From: Pyxicephalus adspersus
Lineage: Eukaryota; Chordata; Amphibia; Anura; Pyxicephalidae
Length of the DNA: 64,000 nt
Assembly: GCF_032062135.1 (NCBI RefSeq)
Contig: NC_092866.1
Span: forward strand, 24,351,838 to 24,415,837
Reading direction: 5' to 3'
Under the pieces are notes generated by a model. The model worked only from the letters and a program-made list of their open reading frames with translations, did no database searches and had not been told where the DNA came from. Below are positions 23,331 through 35,340 of this stretch, piece by piece (position 1 is the stretch's first letter; each line of letters begins with the position of its first letter). Made by a program: the position numbers and the translations under genes.

Positions 23331-24779
23331 TACTTAACCAGGAAGATTGTGGAAGAAAAGATTTGCAGGTTTTTCATCAGCAAATAATTTGTAAAACATT
23401 AATTTAAACACTTTTACCTGCACCATACTCCAAAAAATAATAACTGGATAAAGGAGTGATATATAACCTGATTTCAATATAAGGAATTACAATGATCATG
23501 GATGAATTATTCTGTTTTTATGTGGAAAAGAGCATTTTTAACTATAGCTGGATTCATAGTTATGAGAGTATGTGTTTTATTATTACATTAAGAACATTTT
23601 GCATTTTGTATTTTTTTTTATCATTTTGTATAGTATTAAGATTTTCATTTAATAAATATTGCTTTTGGTTTGATTATGATATATAAGCTACCTATTTATA
23701 TGTATAGAAGAGATATATATTTTTGATTTCCACCAGGAATGGGGAAACTCAAGGCTACTGGCATGGTCCCCAGATGTTTTTTCTTCACTACAAATCTTTC
23801 ACATAATACAAACAACTTACACAAAGGGACAACTTTCATGGGGGGGGGAGGCTATAATACAGAAATTTTTTTAAACATGCAAATATTCATTACTTAATTA
23901 CTACAGTACTATTGGTTTACTACCATAACAATCAATAGGTGAATATTGTGCTAATGGAGTACAGGCCCTTTAGAAGTAATGCCTGTTTTTAGTTAGAACA
24001 TGCTACATCAAAAAGGGATGGAAGCCCTGTCTGATGTTCCAAAATGATAAGATTTGAAAATTCAAAGTAATTTGGTACCCCTTGGAAGTTAAGTAGCCAC
24101 AATCACTGAGCTGTTACTAACTAACAATCATATTAAATGCTGTTAATGTACTATCCCATGGGATATATTAATTGTACAATGTTTAAATAGTCAAGATATT
24201 TTGCAGGTATTGATGCCAAAATAGCTTACTTTAAGACAGCAGATGTACCAGATAAAAAGAAAATTAAAAAGATATATACAATGCAAAAAAAAAGTAAAAT
24301 TCAGTTAATGGAAAAAATTAATTTAGTATTTGTTTTAAATAGAATAAGTTAGGAAGTTTTAAATCAAAAATTTGTATAGTCCTCAAAAGTGTGAAAGAAG
24401 TCAGCAGAAATAACATAAGGATCTTGAGCAAAAAAAAAATGACAAAACATCAATCAAACTAGCCAAGATCTTCTGACCTCAGCTGGGTATGAGATTATGA
24501 CTTTCATAACTTTGAAGTTATGAAGAAGATACTCAATATGACAGGTGCTGTGCTTGAAAGAAACACAACCATTTTAGAAAGGACAATGACTATGTTTTGA
24601 TGCACAAATATATGTCAGCAGATTTCAAAGATTCATGTTTCAGGGACTTGAATCAATAAATAATCATGTTCTCTGTCAGGGATATATCTGGTCTGTAAAC
24701 CAATAAATCCCCCCATCTCCTTACTGAATTGCTTGTAAAAAAAAACGAATAAAATGCAGAAAAAAAACAGTATACTTAC
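23331..24779. other. AT-rich DNA, nothing recognised
   Basis: No gene or repeat recognised apart from a G9 run near 23840 and A-rich runs. Confidence 0.4.
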
Positions 24780-24996
24780 CTTTACCCTGATTTTGTTCCA
24801 CAATGCCTACTTCAAGAAAATATATGGGAATTGTAAAATTTTCTGCTGCTGCACTGTGCAGTGTCTTAGCATTCCTTGGGATATTTCCAGAGACTAATGA
24901 TATGGCCTCCTGCACTACAGAAGCAAGATGAAAGCCTAATAAAATATATATTTGCTTATTCACTACAAAAGATTTTGTTTCCAATTGCTTCAGCAA
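24780..24996 (-). CDS. Best candidate host exon, unrecognised gene
   Basis: On the minus strand the segment ends at a strong donor (GTAAAG|GTAAGTATAC). It starts either after CCTTGCCTGTAG (24996, 217 bp) or after TATATTTTATTAG (24935, 156 bp), both in the same frame. The frame is open throughout, starting LLKQLETKSFVVNKQIY and continuing EAISLVSGNIPRNAKTLHSA, then PIYFLEVGIVEQNQGK. Composition is clearly more balanced than the flanks and the peptide is highly protein-like, with no low-complexity bias. It leaves one base, matching the two-base start of the candidate exon at 11811-11929. I cannot name the family. It would be an internal exon of a minus-strand gene extending to the right. Confidence 0.5.
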
Positions 24997-25139
24997 CTAC
25001 AGGCAAGGTCCACTTTAAACAAAGAATAACAGGGTTAGTATAATATAGCTTATAGAGTCATAATTTATCAGTTAAATATTGTTATCACTCTTGTATTGTT
25101 AGACTACATACAAACCCAGTTTAATTCAACCGTGTAGGT

Positions 25140-25425
25140 CAGTGGTCCCTAACCTTTTGAGGCTCGCAGACCACTAAATGCATGGACTCTGCACTGCGCA
25201 TGCACGGGGAGCAGTGTGTCAGTCAAAGGTCAAGAAACTTCGCCCAAGAGTGACTTCATAATGCCAGAACCTGCCCACTCTCCCATCGCATGGAGTTTGC
25301 CCAAGCATATGCAGAAGGAGCAGCTAGAGCCTCTCAGGATGCATCATGTAGGTATCTCGGGAGGCTCTGTGCTCCTATTAAATCTTGTTTGCCACGGCAA
25401 TGAAGACTAAAAGGGACGGTGCTGC
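25140..25425. mobile_element. hAT-type MITE, copy 1
   Basis: Begins CAGTGGTCCCTAACCTTTTG, the terminal pattern of a common vertebrate hAT MITE group. It continues with CGCAGACCACTAAATGCATG, TGCGCATGCAC, and CCCACTCTCCCATCGCATGG. The same order of words recurs at 36798. The right boundary is uncertain. Confidence 0.6.
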
Positions 25426-25649
25426 ACCCTTTTTTTTTTAAAAATAACAGCATTCTTACTTTATTTTGTTGAGTTTAGGTCTGTTTTAAGTAAAGCCAAT
25501 TTACCAAGATGACCAAAGTGTATATTATTCCTGATACTGATACCAACACTGGCCACCATCCCACACAAAAGGTTCATAATATTCTAGCACTGTCAGAGTG
25601 CCAAATCTACAATTCATTTTTAGCTGAAGCAGTTAAAAATGTCTACATT

Positions 25650-26110
25650 TTTCGGCAAAGGTAAGCCGCTTTGTTACAACATTTGCTGAATTTTGGAAAA
25701 ATTCCAAATATTTTGATATTTTGGGCAAAGGACAATTATGTATTGTGCCACATTGTTTGCAGAATTACTATCTATTTCTGCATGCAGCATTGTCAAGGCA
25801 CTATTTATTTATTGAGTCAGCCAAGGCACAACTTAAAATTTGCTAATTTTTGGAGTAAAGTCAGTCCTACCTTATGTTGCAGTGTTTTTAGTACTGTGCT
25901 CTATTCCTGTTTGACTTCACTGTCAAGGTGACACACAATTTTTCTCTAGATAAAGCACAGCTGGAAATGTATTTGTTAAAAGTCAATCTGGTTTTGTGTC
26001 ACAATGTGGAATTGCAGCCTACAGTATTTCTGTGCACAACACTGTCAAGGTGCTTCCTACTTCTTTTTTATAGCTTAAGTACAGCAGAGAAATGTTACCT
26101 TGTGGCTAAC
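25650..26110. repeat. Degenerate tandem repeat, period about 125 bp
   Basis: The anchor CACTGTCAAGGTG or a variant occurs near 25789, 25918 and 26039. Each is preceded by words like TTTCTGTGCACAACA and followed by CACAACTTAAAATTTGC-like sequence. About three drifted units. Plus-strand frames here are by-products. Confidence 0.55.
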
Positions 26111-26159
26111 CTGTTGCATAACATAATTTTAATTTCTCCCTAATGTTCAGAAAAATACT

Positions 26160-27310
26160 CCACAAAAGGAAGTTTCAAATTAACCTGATTTTTGGAAGAA
26201 AAAGTACACCTCATCTCCTGTCCTCTCATTCTGTCCACCAAAAATAAATCCAATATATTTAACTTCCTAAAGAGAAATATAACTTCGGATCTATAAAAAA
26301 CTTGCCTCTTATCCTACCTTATGGATCCTACCTTCATGGCCTAAAAATGGGAAACCAACATATTTTATGTGCTAAATAGAATTTCTTGGGATCCTTGTTG
26401 AAAAATAATTACACGCCAAATGCTTGATGAAATAAAAACATGCCTTCCTCCTCTCCTGCATTTTATTTGCCATAAAGATACTGTGTAAACATCAATCTTA
26501 AATCCTTTATACTACTAAAAAATGTCCGACTGTTACCTTCTCTGTCATTCTGTCTGAAAAAGATGGGTCAAAATATTTTACTTCTTAAACAGAATATATG
26601 AATTCTAAATTTTTTACATAGATGCCTATTTAAATTTTATTTAAAAAATACATTATTCTTGAAAAATCAATAAAGCTACTCGTAACAAAAAAAAAAATAT
26701 TGTCTTTTTTAGATTTATAAAAAAATGCCTGCTTACTCCCCTTCTCTGGTTGTGCGGCCTGAGAAGTTACACTCCTGTAAGGTGTATTTATAAATTATTC
26801 CAATGTCAATGTGGCTGTGTTTTTATTCACTGTGAATCTTTATGCATTGCTTGTTTCAATGCATATTAAAACGAAGATTCATCCTTAGTTCCCTTAGTTA
26901 ATGTTTACCTCAACAAAACAACCTATACACTTGCTTATTTCCAAAGTATATTAGCTTTGAAAGTTTTATTTTTAACTATGAAAAATACCTTCTTTTCTTC
27001 TCTGTCATTGTGGTCAGATAGAGAGAACATTTTTTTTTTACAGAATAGAATATATTTGGCTTTCTCTTTAAAAAAGTGTACACCCTAAATGTTTAACACA
27101 GTAAAAACACCCAACTGCTGCTATTTACATTTTTTACTTTACAATAATGAACAAAAAGGACTAATTTCTTTTTTTAAATATATTTATTTACCTTGAACTG
27201 TAAAACAATACCTCCCTTTATAATACTTTGACCTTGTATCTCGAAAAAGAAAAGTCAACAGATTTGGCTTAAAAAAAATCTATATTTTGATCTTTCTCAA
27301 AATTTGATTA
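26160..27310. repeat. Loosely repeated T-rich motif region
   Basis: A motif of the form CTTCTCTGTCATTCTG plus a following purine-rich word and ATATTTNACTTC recurs near 26221, 26536, 26745 and 27000 at irregular spacing of about 210-315 bp. This may be an ancient large-unit tandem array. Weak evidence. Confidence 0.3.
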
Positions 27311-27625
27311 AACTGCACAACAAAAAAAGCCCTGCTTGCTGTGTGCCATATTTGAAATTTATTATAGCAAAATCTATTATAAATGATGAGAAAAAACATA
27401 AAAAGGGATGAAAGGTAATGGATAATACAGAAAAATGTGAATGAAAACCAACCATTTAACTGGCACCTTGGTAAGGAAAACTTATGGGGCTTAGCCTAAG
27501 TAAAAGGTTAGGTAGAGGTCTAACATGAAACAATGGCCCATGTTCAGTACCACATCCCAAAGCATATATTTATACCACAGAAAAAAAAGATGGGACTTTT
27601 AGGTACTCAAAAGCATCTTAACATC

Positions 27626-28902
27626 CTAAAACAACTTTTATTATATTTCATTTATGAAAATAGTAAAAACACCATATCATAAAATCCTCTCTCTCCTTCC
27701 ATTCTCGATATATGATCTCACAAATATCAATTACAATGTTCCAACAACAACTTTTGGGTGTCTTTTTATGCGTTTTGCATACATTTGCTTCCTCAGGAAA
27801 GACCACCTATACATTGCAATATAAAAATATAAGCAATAATTTACTTAATTTATAATACCACAAATATCAAACCACCAATGTACAAACAATTCAACCCTAT
27901 TTACAATACCATATTCTTTCATTGGATTCATTAGACACATTGGGAAATTTATTTCAAAGTTTTAGCAGGAAGATGGATGAAGGAAAACTCCAAAACTCCA
28001 ACTACCAATCGAAAAACTCAAAAATCATTCCACGCTATCCAATATACTGCAGAAGTGGCTAAATTAGAAATTCATCATATATGTGAACATTGATACATAT
28101 AGCATAATGCAGCTGCTTGGAGGAATGTTGCTACTCTTTTGAAGCTTTCGCTTTAAGAAAAAGAGATGTGGGGATGGAACTAGCTCTGTCAGTACTACTA
28201 TCGGGCGGCCAACACAAGATGCAATCTCAGATTACTACCCCATGGGAGAAGTAGGGTTTTGGAGGTATCCACCCTATAGGAGGAGAGTTTACTGGATATG
28301 ACAGCACATGCTGGTGGGCTTGCTAGTGAATATTCAGTGAGAATTTAATAGGAAAGAGTAGAAGGTGCAGTTAACATGTCTGTGGCACTAAAAACATATG
28401 ACAAGTAAAGGCTGGGAACAATTGGTGCACGGATGCTGGGTAAGCACAAGGCTTTTACAAGAGGGGCAGTTTAGACACGTCTACAGTATATTGAATACAG
28501 CTGACTGATTTTAGCTATTTATGATTAATATTTTTAGGAATTCATTCCTTACATCTTCCTGTTGAGGCTTTGATACACATTTCCCAATGTGTCTAATGAA
28601 TCTAATGAAAGAATATGGTACTGTAAATAGTGTTGGGTTGTTTGTACATGGTGGTTTGGTATTTGAGGTAATATAAATTATGTAAACTACTGCTTATATT
28701 TTTAGATTGCAACGCATAGGTGGTCTTTCCTGAGTAAGTGAATGTATTCAAAACACATAGAAAAACACCAGAAAGTTGTTGTAAAATTGTAATTGATATT
28801 TGTGACATCATACATTGAGAACGGAAGGAAGGAGGTTTTTATGATATGGTATTTTTATTATTTTATGGATAAAATATAATAAAAGTTGTTGTTTTATGTT
28901 AA
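27626..28902. mobile_element. Long inverted repeat, Penelope-like terminal units
   Basis: Two arms of about 330 bp (27626-27955 and 28574-28902) are inverted copies separated by about 620 bp. Shared words include AATGTGTCTAATGAAT, AGGTGGTCTTTCCTGAG and TTTTATGATATGGT. Each arm contains a C-T-G-A-N-G-A-like box followed by a short stem and AAAAC, matching the layout of hammerhead ribozymes found at Penelope-like element ends, but with the core G of GAAA changed to A. The inner 620 bp has no recognised coding motif. Interpretation: two inverted Penelope 3' or pseudo-LTR copies. Confidence 0.55.
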
Positions 28903-29003
28903 CATATTTCAGGTAGAGGTCTACATGAAGTTACCAGATCAAACACCTTGTTTGACAGAGCAATTAAAACTTAGAGAAAAACAGATAGATGTTTAAACAC
29001 ATA

Positions 29004-29227
29004 AGGCCTGATTTATTAAAGCTCTCCAAGGCTGGAGAGGGTACACTTTTACCAGTGAAGCTGGGTGATCCGGCAAACCTGCAATAGATCTGGTCCTGGA
29101 TTCAAAACTTTTTCTAGCAAATAGCAAATGACTTTGAAGTAATCCATTCCAGGTTTTCTGGATCACCCAGCTTCACTGATGAAAGTGTATCCTCTCCAGT
29201 CTTGGAAAACTTTAATATTCCAGGCCC
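29004..29227. mobile_element. Full 224-bp inverted-repeat MITE
   Basis: Same family as 15410-15633 and exactly the same length. Flanked by ATA on both sides (29001-29003 and 29228-29230). The right inverted repeat is diverged (AAAACTTTAATATTCCAGGC). Confidence 0.9.
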
Positions 29228-29679
29228 ATAATGTACGACAGGCAGATATGAGCTGGTTTTTACTAAAAATAGGACCTGCTGAGTTTTGTCTAGAATTTTC
29301 TATTATTTAAAAAAATTTACATATTTCTGCATCTCCCTGCTCTGCTTAACTTTGGTGCTAAAAGTTCCTATTTACATTATAAATTCTCTACATTTTAGAA
29401 TTTAAAATTGTGAATATACAGTAAGTCATATTATTGCGGGATGAGAAGTTAAATGACTGCAGCCCATTCTTATCACTGGAGTGTTCAAGTGTGCAAGAAG
29501 TTGACAGGTTATTCAGTTCCTTGGTGTTCACCAAAATAGCATTTTGGAGTGAAGTACTATTTGGAGATAGTTTATTCTGTATTTTATGAATTGGAAATGT
29601 ATTATAAAATGTATGTCTTTTGGTTTAAAGTGTTAGTACCATTATATGAAAACCTTAACCTGATGTTTTTTCCTTTTAG

Positions 29680-29802
29680 TTTTGTGGTATTTTAGATTCT
29701 ATATTTCACCATCAAAAGAACAGACACATACACAGCAGCCTGCACCTAATTAGTACTAAAATAATTCACAGATCCAAAAGTTTGAAAAGGGCAGCCATGA
29801 AG
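29680..29802 (+). CDS. Candidate internal exon, unrecognised gene
   Basis: A strong acceptor (GATGTTTTTTCCTTTTAG) is followed by 123 bp that is exactly 41 open codons and ends at a good donor (ATGAAG|GTAAAA). The peptide begins FCGILDSIFHHQKNRHIH and ends RSKSLKRAAMK. Phase 0 at both ends. Not recognised. An open frame of this length between splice signals could still be chance in 64 kb. Confidence 0.3.
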
Positions 29803-30299
29803 GTAAAATATCATTATATGACACAATTAAAAAGCCATAATAACTTTAAGGACATTTAATAAAAATATGAACACATTTGCCTTATCTAGCAATTAAACAG
29901 GTGATTGCACAGCATCATGAACTAAATGCTTAATGATATCCATAAACTGTTTTTTTTTTATCTATTAAAAAATTAATTCCATCATAAAGTATACCATTAT
30001 TGCCATTGAGCTAATTCACCCTAAAAAAAAGCAATTAGGTAGTTGCAAATCTACTAGTCATACTAGTCTACTAGTGATAAAAAATACTTTGCAAGCCCCT
30101 CCCAAAAAAAATACTTGTTAAATTCAATAAAAGTCCAATTGAATTAGTCCTTTGGATTAGCAGTACATACATAGCAAACATCATGAATCTAAATGACAGC
30201 CAAAGACCTACAGCTTAAATGTACAGCCCTTGGTTAGAACATCCTTTCATATATTTTTAATAAAACTGCTGATACAAATTCAAAATCAGCTTCATAAAT

Positions 30300-31070
30300 C
30301 AAACATGATTTAATGTATGAAACTCCAAGGCTTCCCCTGGACCAGCTGTGCAAGTCCCTGTCTTAGGAAGGCACAAGCTTTGCAGTTCAGTGCTTGAGGT
30401 TTTATGAAAGGTTTATTGGATTTCAAAGTCCCTTAAGGGGAAACCCTTTAAATGTCTTTGCAATTATAAGACTAATAACACTTTCAGTTTCTGGACTGTG
30501 CCGTGACTTGACAAAGATAAGGAACTTCAAGTTGCTCAGTCAATACAGAGCTATTAATCTCTGTCACCTCCTTGTCAGTGTGGCTCAGGAAAACAATGTC
30601 GTTCCATGACCTAGGGGGAAGTTATGTAGTGATTTTATTCAGCGTGTCAAGATTCATCAAACTAGATTTTGTCACTCCTCTCAGCTCCCTTGAAACACTC
30701 CTAGTACTTTATCTTGACAATGCTGGCATCCTTCACATAGTTTGTTGCAGGCCCTCCTTCAGAATATTATTTAGCATTTATTCATGCATATGAAGCCCTA
30801 AGGGGACTGCTAAAGGTTTCCATGCAACCAAAGAGATGGCTTATAAAACTAATTTTCCTTTCGTCAAGGTGAATTAAGGGAGATTGCTGCATAACCAAAT
30901 TTAACTTCTGTACATAAACAAAGGTTAATTTCCAGACCTGAAATATACAGTTGAATTACAATTTCATCCCTCAGAGGAATCAAGTTTCTGCATTGGTTTA
31001 GTTTGACATTGTACTTCTTTACATCATTCTAGGCAAGCAGAATGATAGAATAAGAGACAGCTGCCTGATC
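30300..31070. other. Balanced-composition block, possibly conserved non-coding
   Basis: Compared with its surroundings this stretch has few homopolymers and no repeat words. Examples are AGTGTGGCTCAGGAAAACAA and CCTTTCGTCAAGGTGAATTA. Two short plus-strand frames are not protein-like. No function can be assigned from sequence alone. Confidence 0.3.
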
Positions 31071-31091
31071 TCCTACTTACTGCTACAAATA

Positions 31092-31950
31092 GGGATGAGC
31101 AAGAAGGCCTCTGACAGTTTTGAAAAACATTTCCTTGAACTTCTGATAGGTCCACGAAGTTTCGAAGAAACCAATTTCGTGAATTACAATAAAGTCAATT
31201 GGTCGACTTTAAACATTAATAGCAAAGCCCCTATACAAGTTAGAACCACCAAATTTGCTAGGTATATGTGTACAAATAGCTATCGCCAGGGAGACTGAAT
31301 TGGTAACTGGCTTTTAGAGCTGGGTGTAGTGCATTGACAATGCCACCCACCAAGAAGTGTATAATACAATTTTAGTGAATAGAGTACTGACAGGCGGCAG
31401 CAGCAGCAACAGGAGGAGGCGGTGGGCCCTGAGGTGGAGTGTGGTCCGCATTGGTAACTGGCATCTAGAGCTGGGTGTAGTGCATCGACAATGCCACCCA
31501 TCCAGAAGTGTGTAAGACTATTTTAGTAAATAGAGTACTGACAGGTGGCATCAGCAACATCAGGAGGAGGAGGCGGTGGGCCCTGAGACAGAGTGGGGAC
31601 CGTATTGGTAAATGGCATCTAGAGCTGGATGTAGTGCATCGTCAATGCCACCCAGAAGAGTACAATTTTAGTGAATAGAGTACTGACAGGCGGCAGCAGC
31701 AGGAGGAGGAGGAGGTGTTGGGCCCTAAAATGAAGGGGGGACCGCATTGGTAACTGGCATCCAGAGCTGGGTGTAGTCCATCGTCAATGCCACCCAGAAG
31801 TGTGTAATACAAATATCTGAAATTTGTGAAGGGCCAGACCAAGATGTTTTGCGCGCCAGGACTGTTGCTGTAGTCTGTGGTGTCGGTAGGAATATAGACG
31901 ATATTGCTAGTTTGCATCATGAAGTGGATGACATGAATGCCAACCCTCAA
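31092..31950. mobile_element. hAT-like end plus 150-bp tandem array
   Basis: Starts AGGGATGAGCAAGAAGGCCT, a terminus like those of frog hAT elements. From 31300 a unit of about 150 bp (GGTAACTGGCATCTAGAGCT ... CAGGAGGAGGCGGTGGGCCC) repeats at 31300, 31453, 31607 and partly 31757. Units contain GCAGCAGCAG-type runs. The minus-strand frames over it are repeat by-products. Probably a non-autonomous element or the sub-terminal region of a larger one. Confidence 0.6.
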
Positions 31951-32380
31951 TCTTTCAATACTTAGCCAAAAAAATTATGTACAAATGTCACTTTAGTGTG
32001 TATAAAGCTCAAGTTAACCTGAACAGATTAATTAAATCCTAATTCCAGGGTGTTAAAGCAAAGATAAAGAAGAACTATTTGGTCAAATATAGATAATATT
32101 GAAAGAAGAAAGTTTGAGGATTGTTTCTCCCCTCTGTAAATAATCTAAGGTCACAAAGAAATAATATGGTTATATACATATTGACATGTGCAATGTGCAC
32201 AATAAATATATATTTTTAAAAATATAAAAAAAACAATTATACCTGTAAACATTTACTCAATTTTCTCCGTTATTTACCAGAATGGGCAGTACTGAGTTTG
32301 CTGGGGGAGGATGGCTCTCGATACACTAGAGGTATGAAACGCCTTGTTTTACTTGTCTCCGCAGTTAGAAGGAAGACAAT

Positions 32381-32604
32381 GGGCTTGATTTACAAATGCT
32401 CTCCAAGACTGGAGAGGATACACTTTCATCAGGGAAGCTGGGTGATCCAGCAAACCTGGAATGGATTTCTTCAAAGTCGTTTGCAATTTGCTAGCAAATG
32501 TATTGAATCCTGGATTGGATCCATTCAAGGTTTGCTGGATGACCCTGATTCACTGATGAAAAACTATCCTCTCCAGCCTTGGAGAGCTTTAATAAATCAG
32601 GCTC
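32381..32604. mobile_element. Full 224-bp inverted-repeat MITE
   Basis: Ends GGGCTTGATT and AATCAGGCTC. Flanked by AAT (32378-32380 and 32605-32607). 224 bp long, like the other full copies. Confidence 0.9.
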
Positions 32605-32607
32605 AAT

Positions 32608-35200
32608 GTCTCAAGAATCAATAGTACAATTAAATTGAGTTTCTTTTCCCCTTCTTTCCTCTTCTTGTTTTTTTCTCCCCTTCATGCGGGCCTTAGGCTG
32701 TGGAGTCCATTGATTTCTATTATGCTGTTAGTCCAGATTGTTGTTATTGTTCACATCTTTTGGGATAGGAACTGTGTATCTATTGAAATAATGCCTTGTC
32801 GGGTTGGCTACTTCACTTTATTTAACACCATTTTATGTATCTTCCTGTGTTATGATGCATTAATAACCTCAAAAAAATAAAATCAGTCATAAATAAACTT
32901 CCCCCAAAATGTATTAAACTTGTACAAGAACGAGAAAAATATACTTGATGTGTTTGAAGAAGAAAGATTGCTATACAACAATTTACAAGGTTTTCAAGAT
33001 ATTTTTATGAAGTCCTTATCTGTCACCAATACATGTAGCATAGGTGTGCCACTCTTGATAAATGGTCTGGCCTTGGGGGTTTAAAACCATCCACTATATA
33101 GTTATTTTTCCATTGTGGAGGAATGAAGCATGCTATAGAGTCAGAAGAGCTTTTTATGTCACCTAATATTCACATCAACAACAATAAAGTATCTGTCCAA
33201 GATAGTAGATGTCCAACTGAAATAGCATTTTTTGTAATGGAAAAACATGGATCAACTTTTGGGAGGCATCTGCACATGGCTATTTTTCCCATGCAGCATT
33301 AAGCAGAATTTTGATGATTTTAAGAAACCTTCAGGTATGCACTTTAAATGTTGCTCTGTGATTGCAGGGCTTTCCCAATGGTTTGTATAATGAAAATACC
33401 TAAAAGGAATTTCAAATGTAAAGAAGTAAAAGATTCCCCTATAGGAAAATAGCCAGAGAAAAAAATGGTAAAATAAATCTGTACAAAAGGACATTACTGT
33501 TGTATTCAACATTTGGCATCCCCTACACATCATCCTTTTCTGTCTCATACCAGAAAATACATGTTATCAATAAACCCACTAGTACACAGTGTACATATTT
33601 CTGTACTATTCAAACATAGTGGCAAATACAGACAAAGTAAGCATTCTTTCAGTACTTTAGTGTTACCAGCATTCATTTTTTCTGTGTTTATGCTGTATGA
33701 CATGTTGGCCTGGGCCTTACAAGCTGCAGAATAAACGTTTCATCCTTGAGTAGTCAAATTCCTGCTCTCAGTACACCACTTGCTAACTTTCCTTCATTCT
33801 CAATCAGTGCGTGAATCTACGTTAATTCCTTTTCATTTGGCTCTTCCACTGAAGATGAACTAATAATACTTTCAAAAGATGCAAATTTAGAGAAAGTAAC
33901 ATAGAAATAAAGAAATTCATACTGGAATAGTTTTTTCTGTGTAGCTAAACACACAGAAATGACTAATTATTTCCTAATTTTAACAACTGAAAACAATCTG
34001 CACTTTACACAAAAAAACAATCAAAATCCAATTTATACAAATAACAGTTTTACCTATCAATAAAATATTTCCACAATACTCTGTGAATTAAAATGGCCAA
34101 AACAAAGGTATGCTACTGAAAATGGCTTGGGAATTCATAATGTGTAAAATGTAGATATTAATTAGCTCTGATAATCTGATAAATATTTTTAAGCACATGC
34201 AACAAATTCACACTACCTATATCCATAACTATTTACAACAATAATTGGTTTTATAGGTACAATATTGAGTTCAGATTTTCCATTATATGTATGTGCCCAA
34301 CTGCTCACAGCAACAGTTCAAGAGCATCAGTGTTATAAAGGAAACAACTGTAACATTTTTACATCTTAACTGATATAGACCCTCCCCAAGCACATTGGGG
34401 TTGATCTACTAAATAATTTGCTGTGCCAAGGGAGCAGCCTAAACACCTTTAGTAGGTCATCCGGCTTTCGAGTTTAATTAAATGGTTTATCATCCATTCA
34501 TGGCCAAGTATATTTTCTTTTGGGACTTTCCATAAATATAACTGGATTACATTTTGACAAACCCTGAGTTTGAGCAGGCCAGTTAATTCATTTTTTTTAA
34601 ATAGATGGTCATTTCAGATGATATAGATTTCACAGATATATTAGTTGTTTTTTTTTTAAATAGATGATAATTTCAGTAGATAAAAAATCCCTTTTCTGTT
34701 TATTAATCTAGTTATACTATGACCTGAATAACTGCAAAACTTCACAGATATATTAGTTGGGGATATACCCTAAAATTGGTGTCAAAATATGGTAAATTCT
34801 GAAAAATGTGATACCTAATTATTGAGTACTAATAGGGTCTGAAACCCAATGTTTTTGGGAGTATCCAAACCGGTTTCTCAAGGGCTATGCTGAGTGTATA
34901 GTACGTATATGTTAATTTCCCCAATTTGTGCTATTCATATTCATGTATTTGTTTGTTTATTAAACCTTGTATTTTAAAATTACTTGCATGTATTTCTGCA
35001 TTTTGTACAATTGCAGCCAATATTGCAAACATTGATATGTTCTAATATTTGTATCTAAATACAAATGTAGTTGGTTGTGTTTATTATATATTTTTTCTGT
35101 GTTGTTTGGATAATAGGGCGACATTCTATTGAATTAATAGCACCTTTTTTTTTTGCTTGTATACATATCAATTGGTGTTTAAGGGTACAAACTGCCTTTG
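32608..35200. other. AT-rich DNA, nothing recognised
   Basis: No supported gene or family. A 38-bp segment at about 33298-33335 has an excellent acceptor and a fair donor but is too short to judge. Near 34396 GGGGTTGATCTACTAAATAA resembles a MITE end, without a partner found. Confidence 0.35.
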
Positions 35201-35220
35201 TAAATACATCTTTTCCTTTA

Positions 35221-35340
35221 GAAATTACATATATACAGCTTTACCTCACAAATTACATATATACATCTTCACCTCACAATTTTTTCCTCACAAATTACAT
35301 ATATACATCTTTTCCACACAATCTTTACTTCACAAATTTA
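35221..35340. repeat. Short tandem repeat, ACAAATTACATATATACATCTT unit
   Basis: About three to four copies of a 30-40-bp unit built on CTCACAAATTACATATATAC. The plus-strand frames at 35071 and 35157 are by-products. Confidence 0.75.

Noticed and set aside
31280..31950. Tandem array as a CRISPR-like or satellite locus
   Set aside because: Units are about 150 bp, adjacent and diverged with no unique spacers, in vertebrate DNA with a transposon end beside them.
32281..32331. 51-bp plus-strand micro-exon with a good acceptor (frame WAVLSLLGEDGSRYTR)
   Set aside because: Too short to separate from chance, and the opposite strand also shows plausible splice sites over the same bases.
33298..33335. 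38-bp segment with excellent acceptor
   Set aside because: Two frames are open and the donor is only fair; no peptide evidence.
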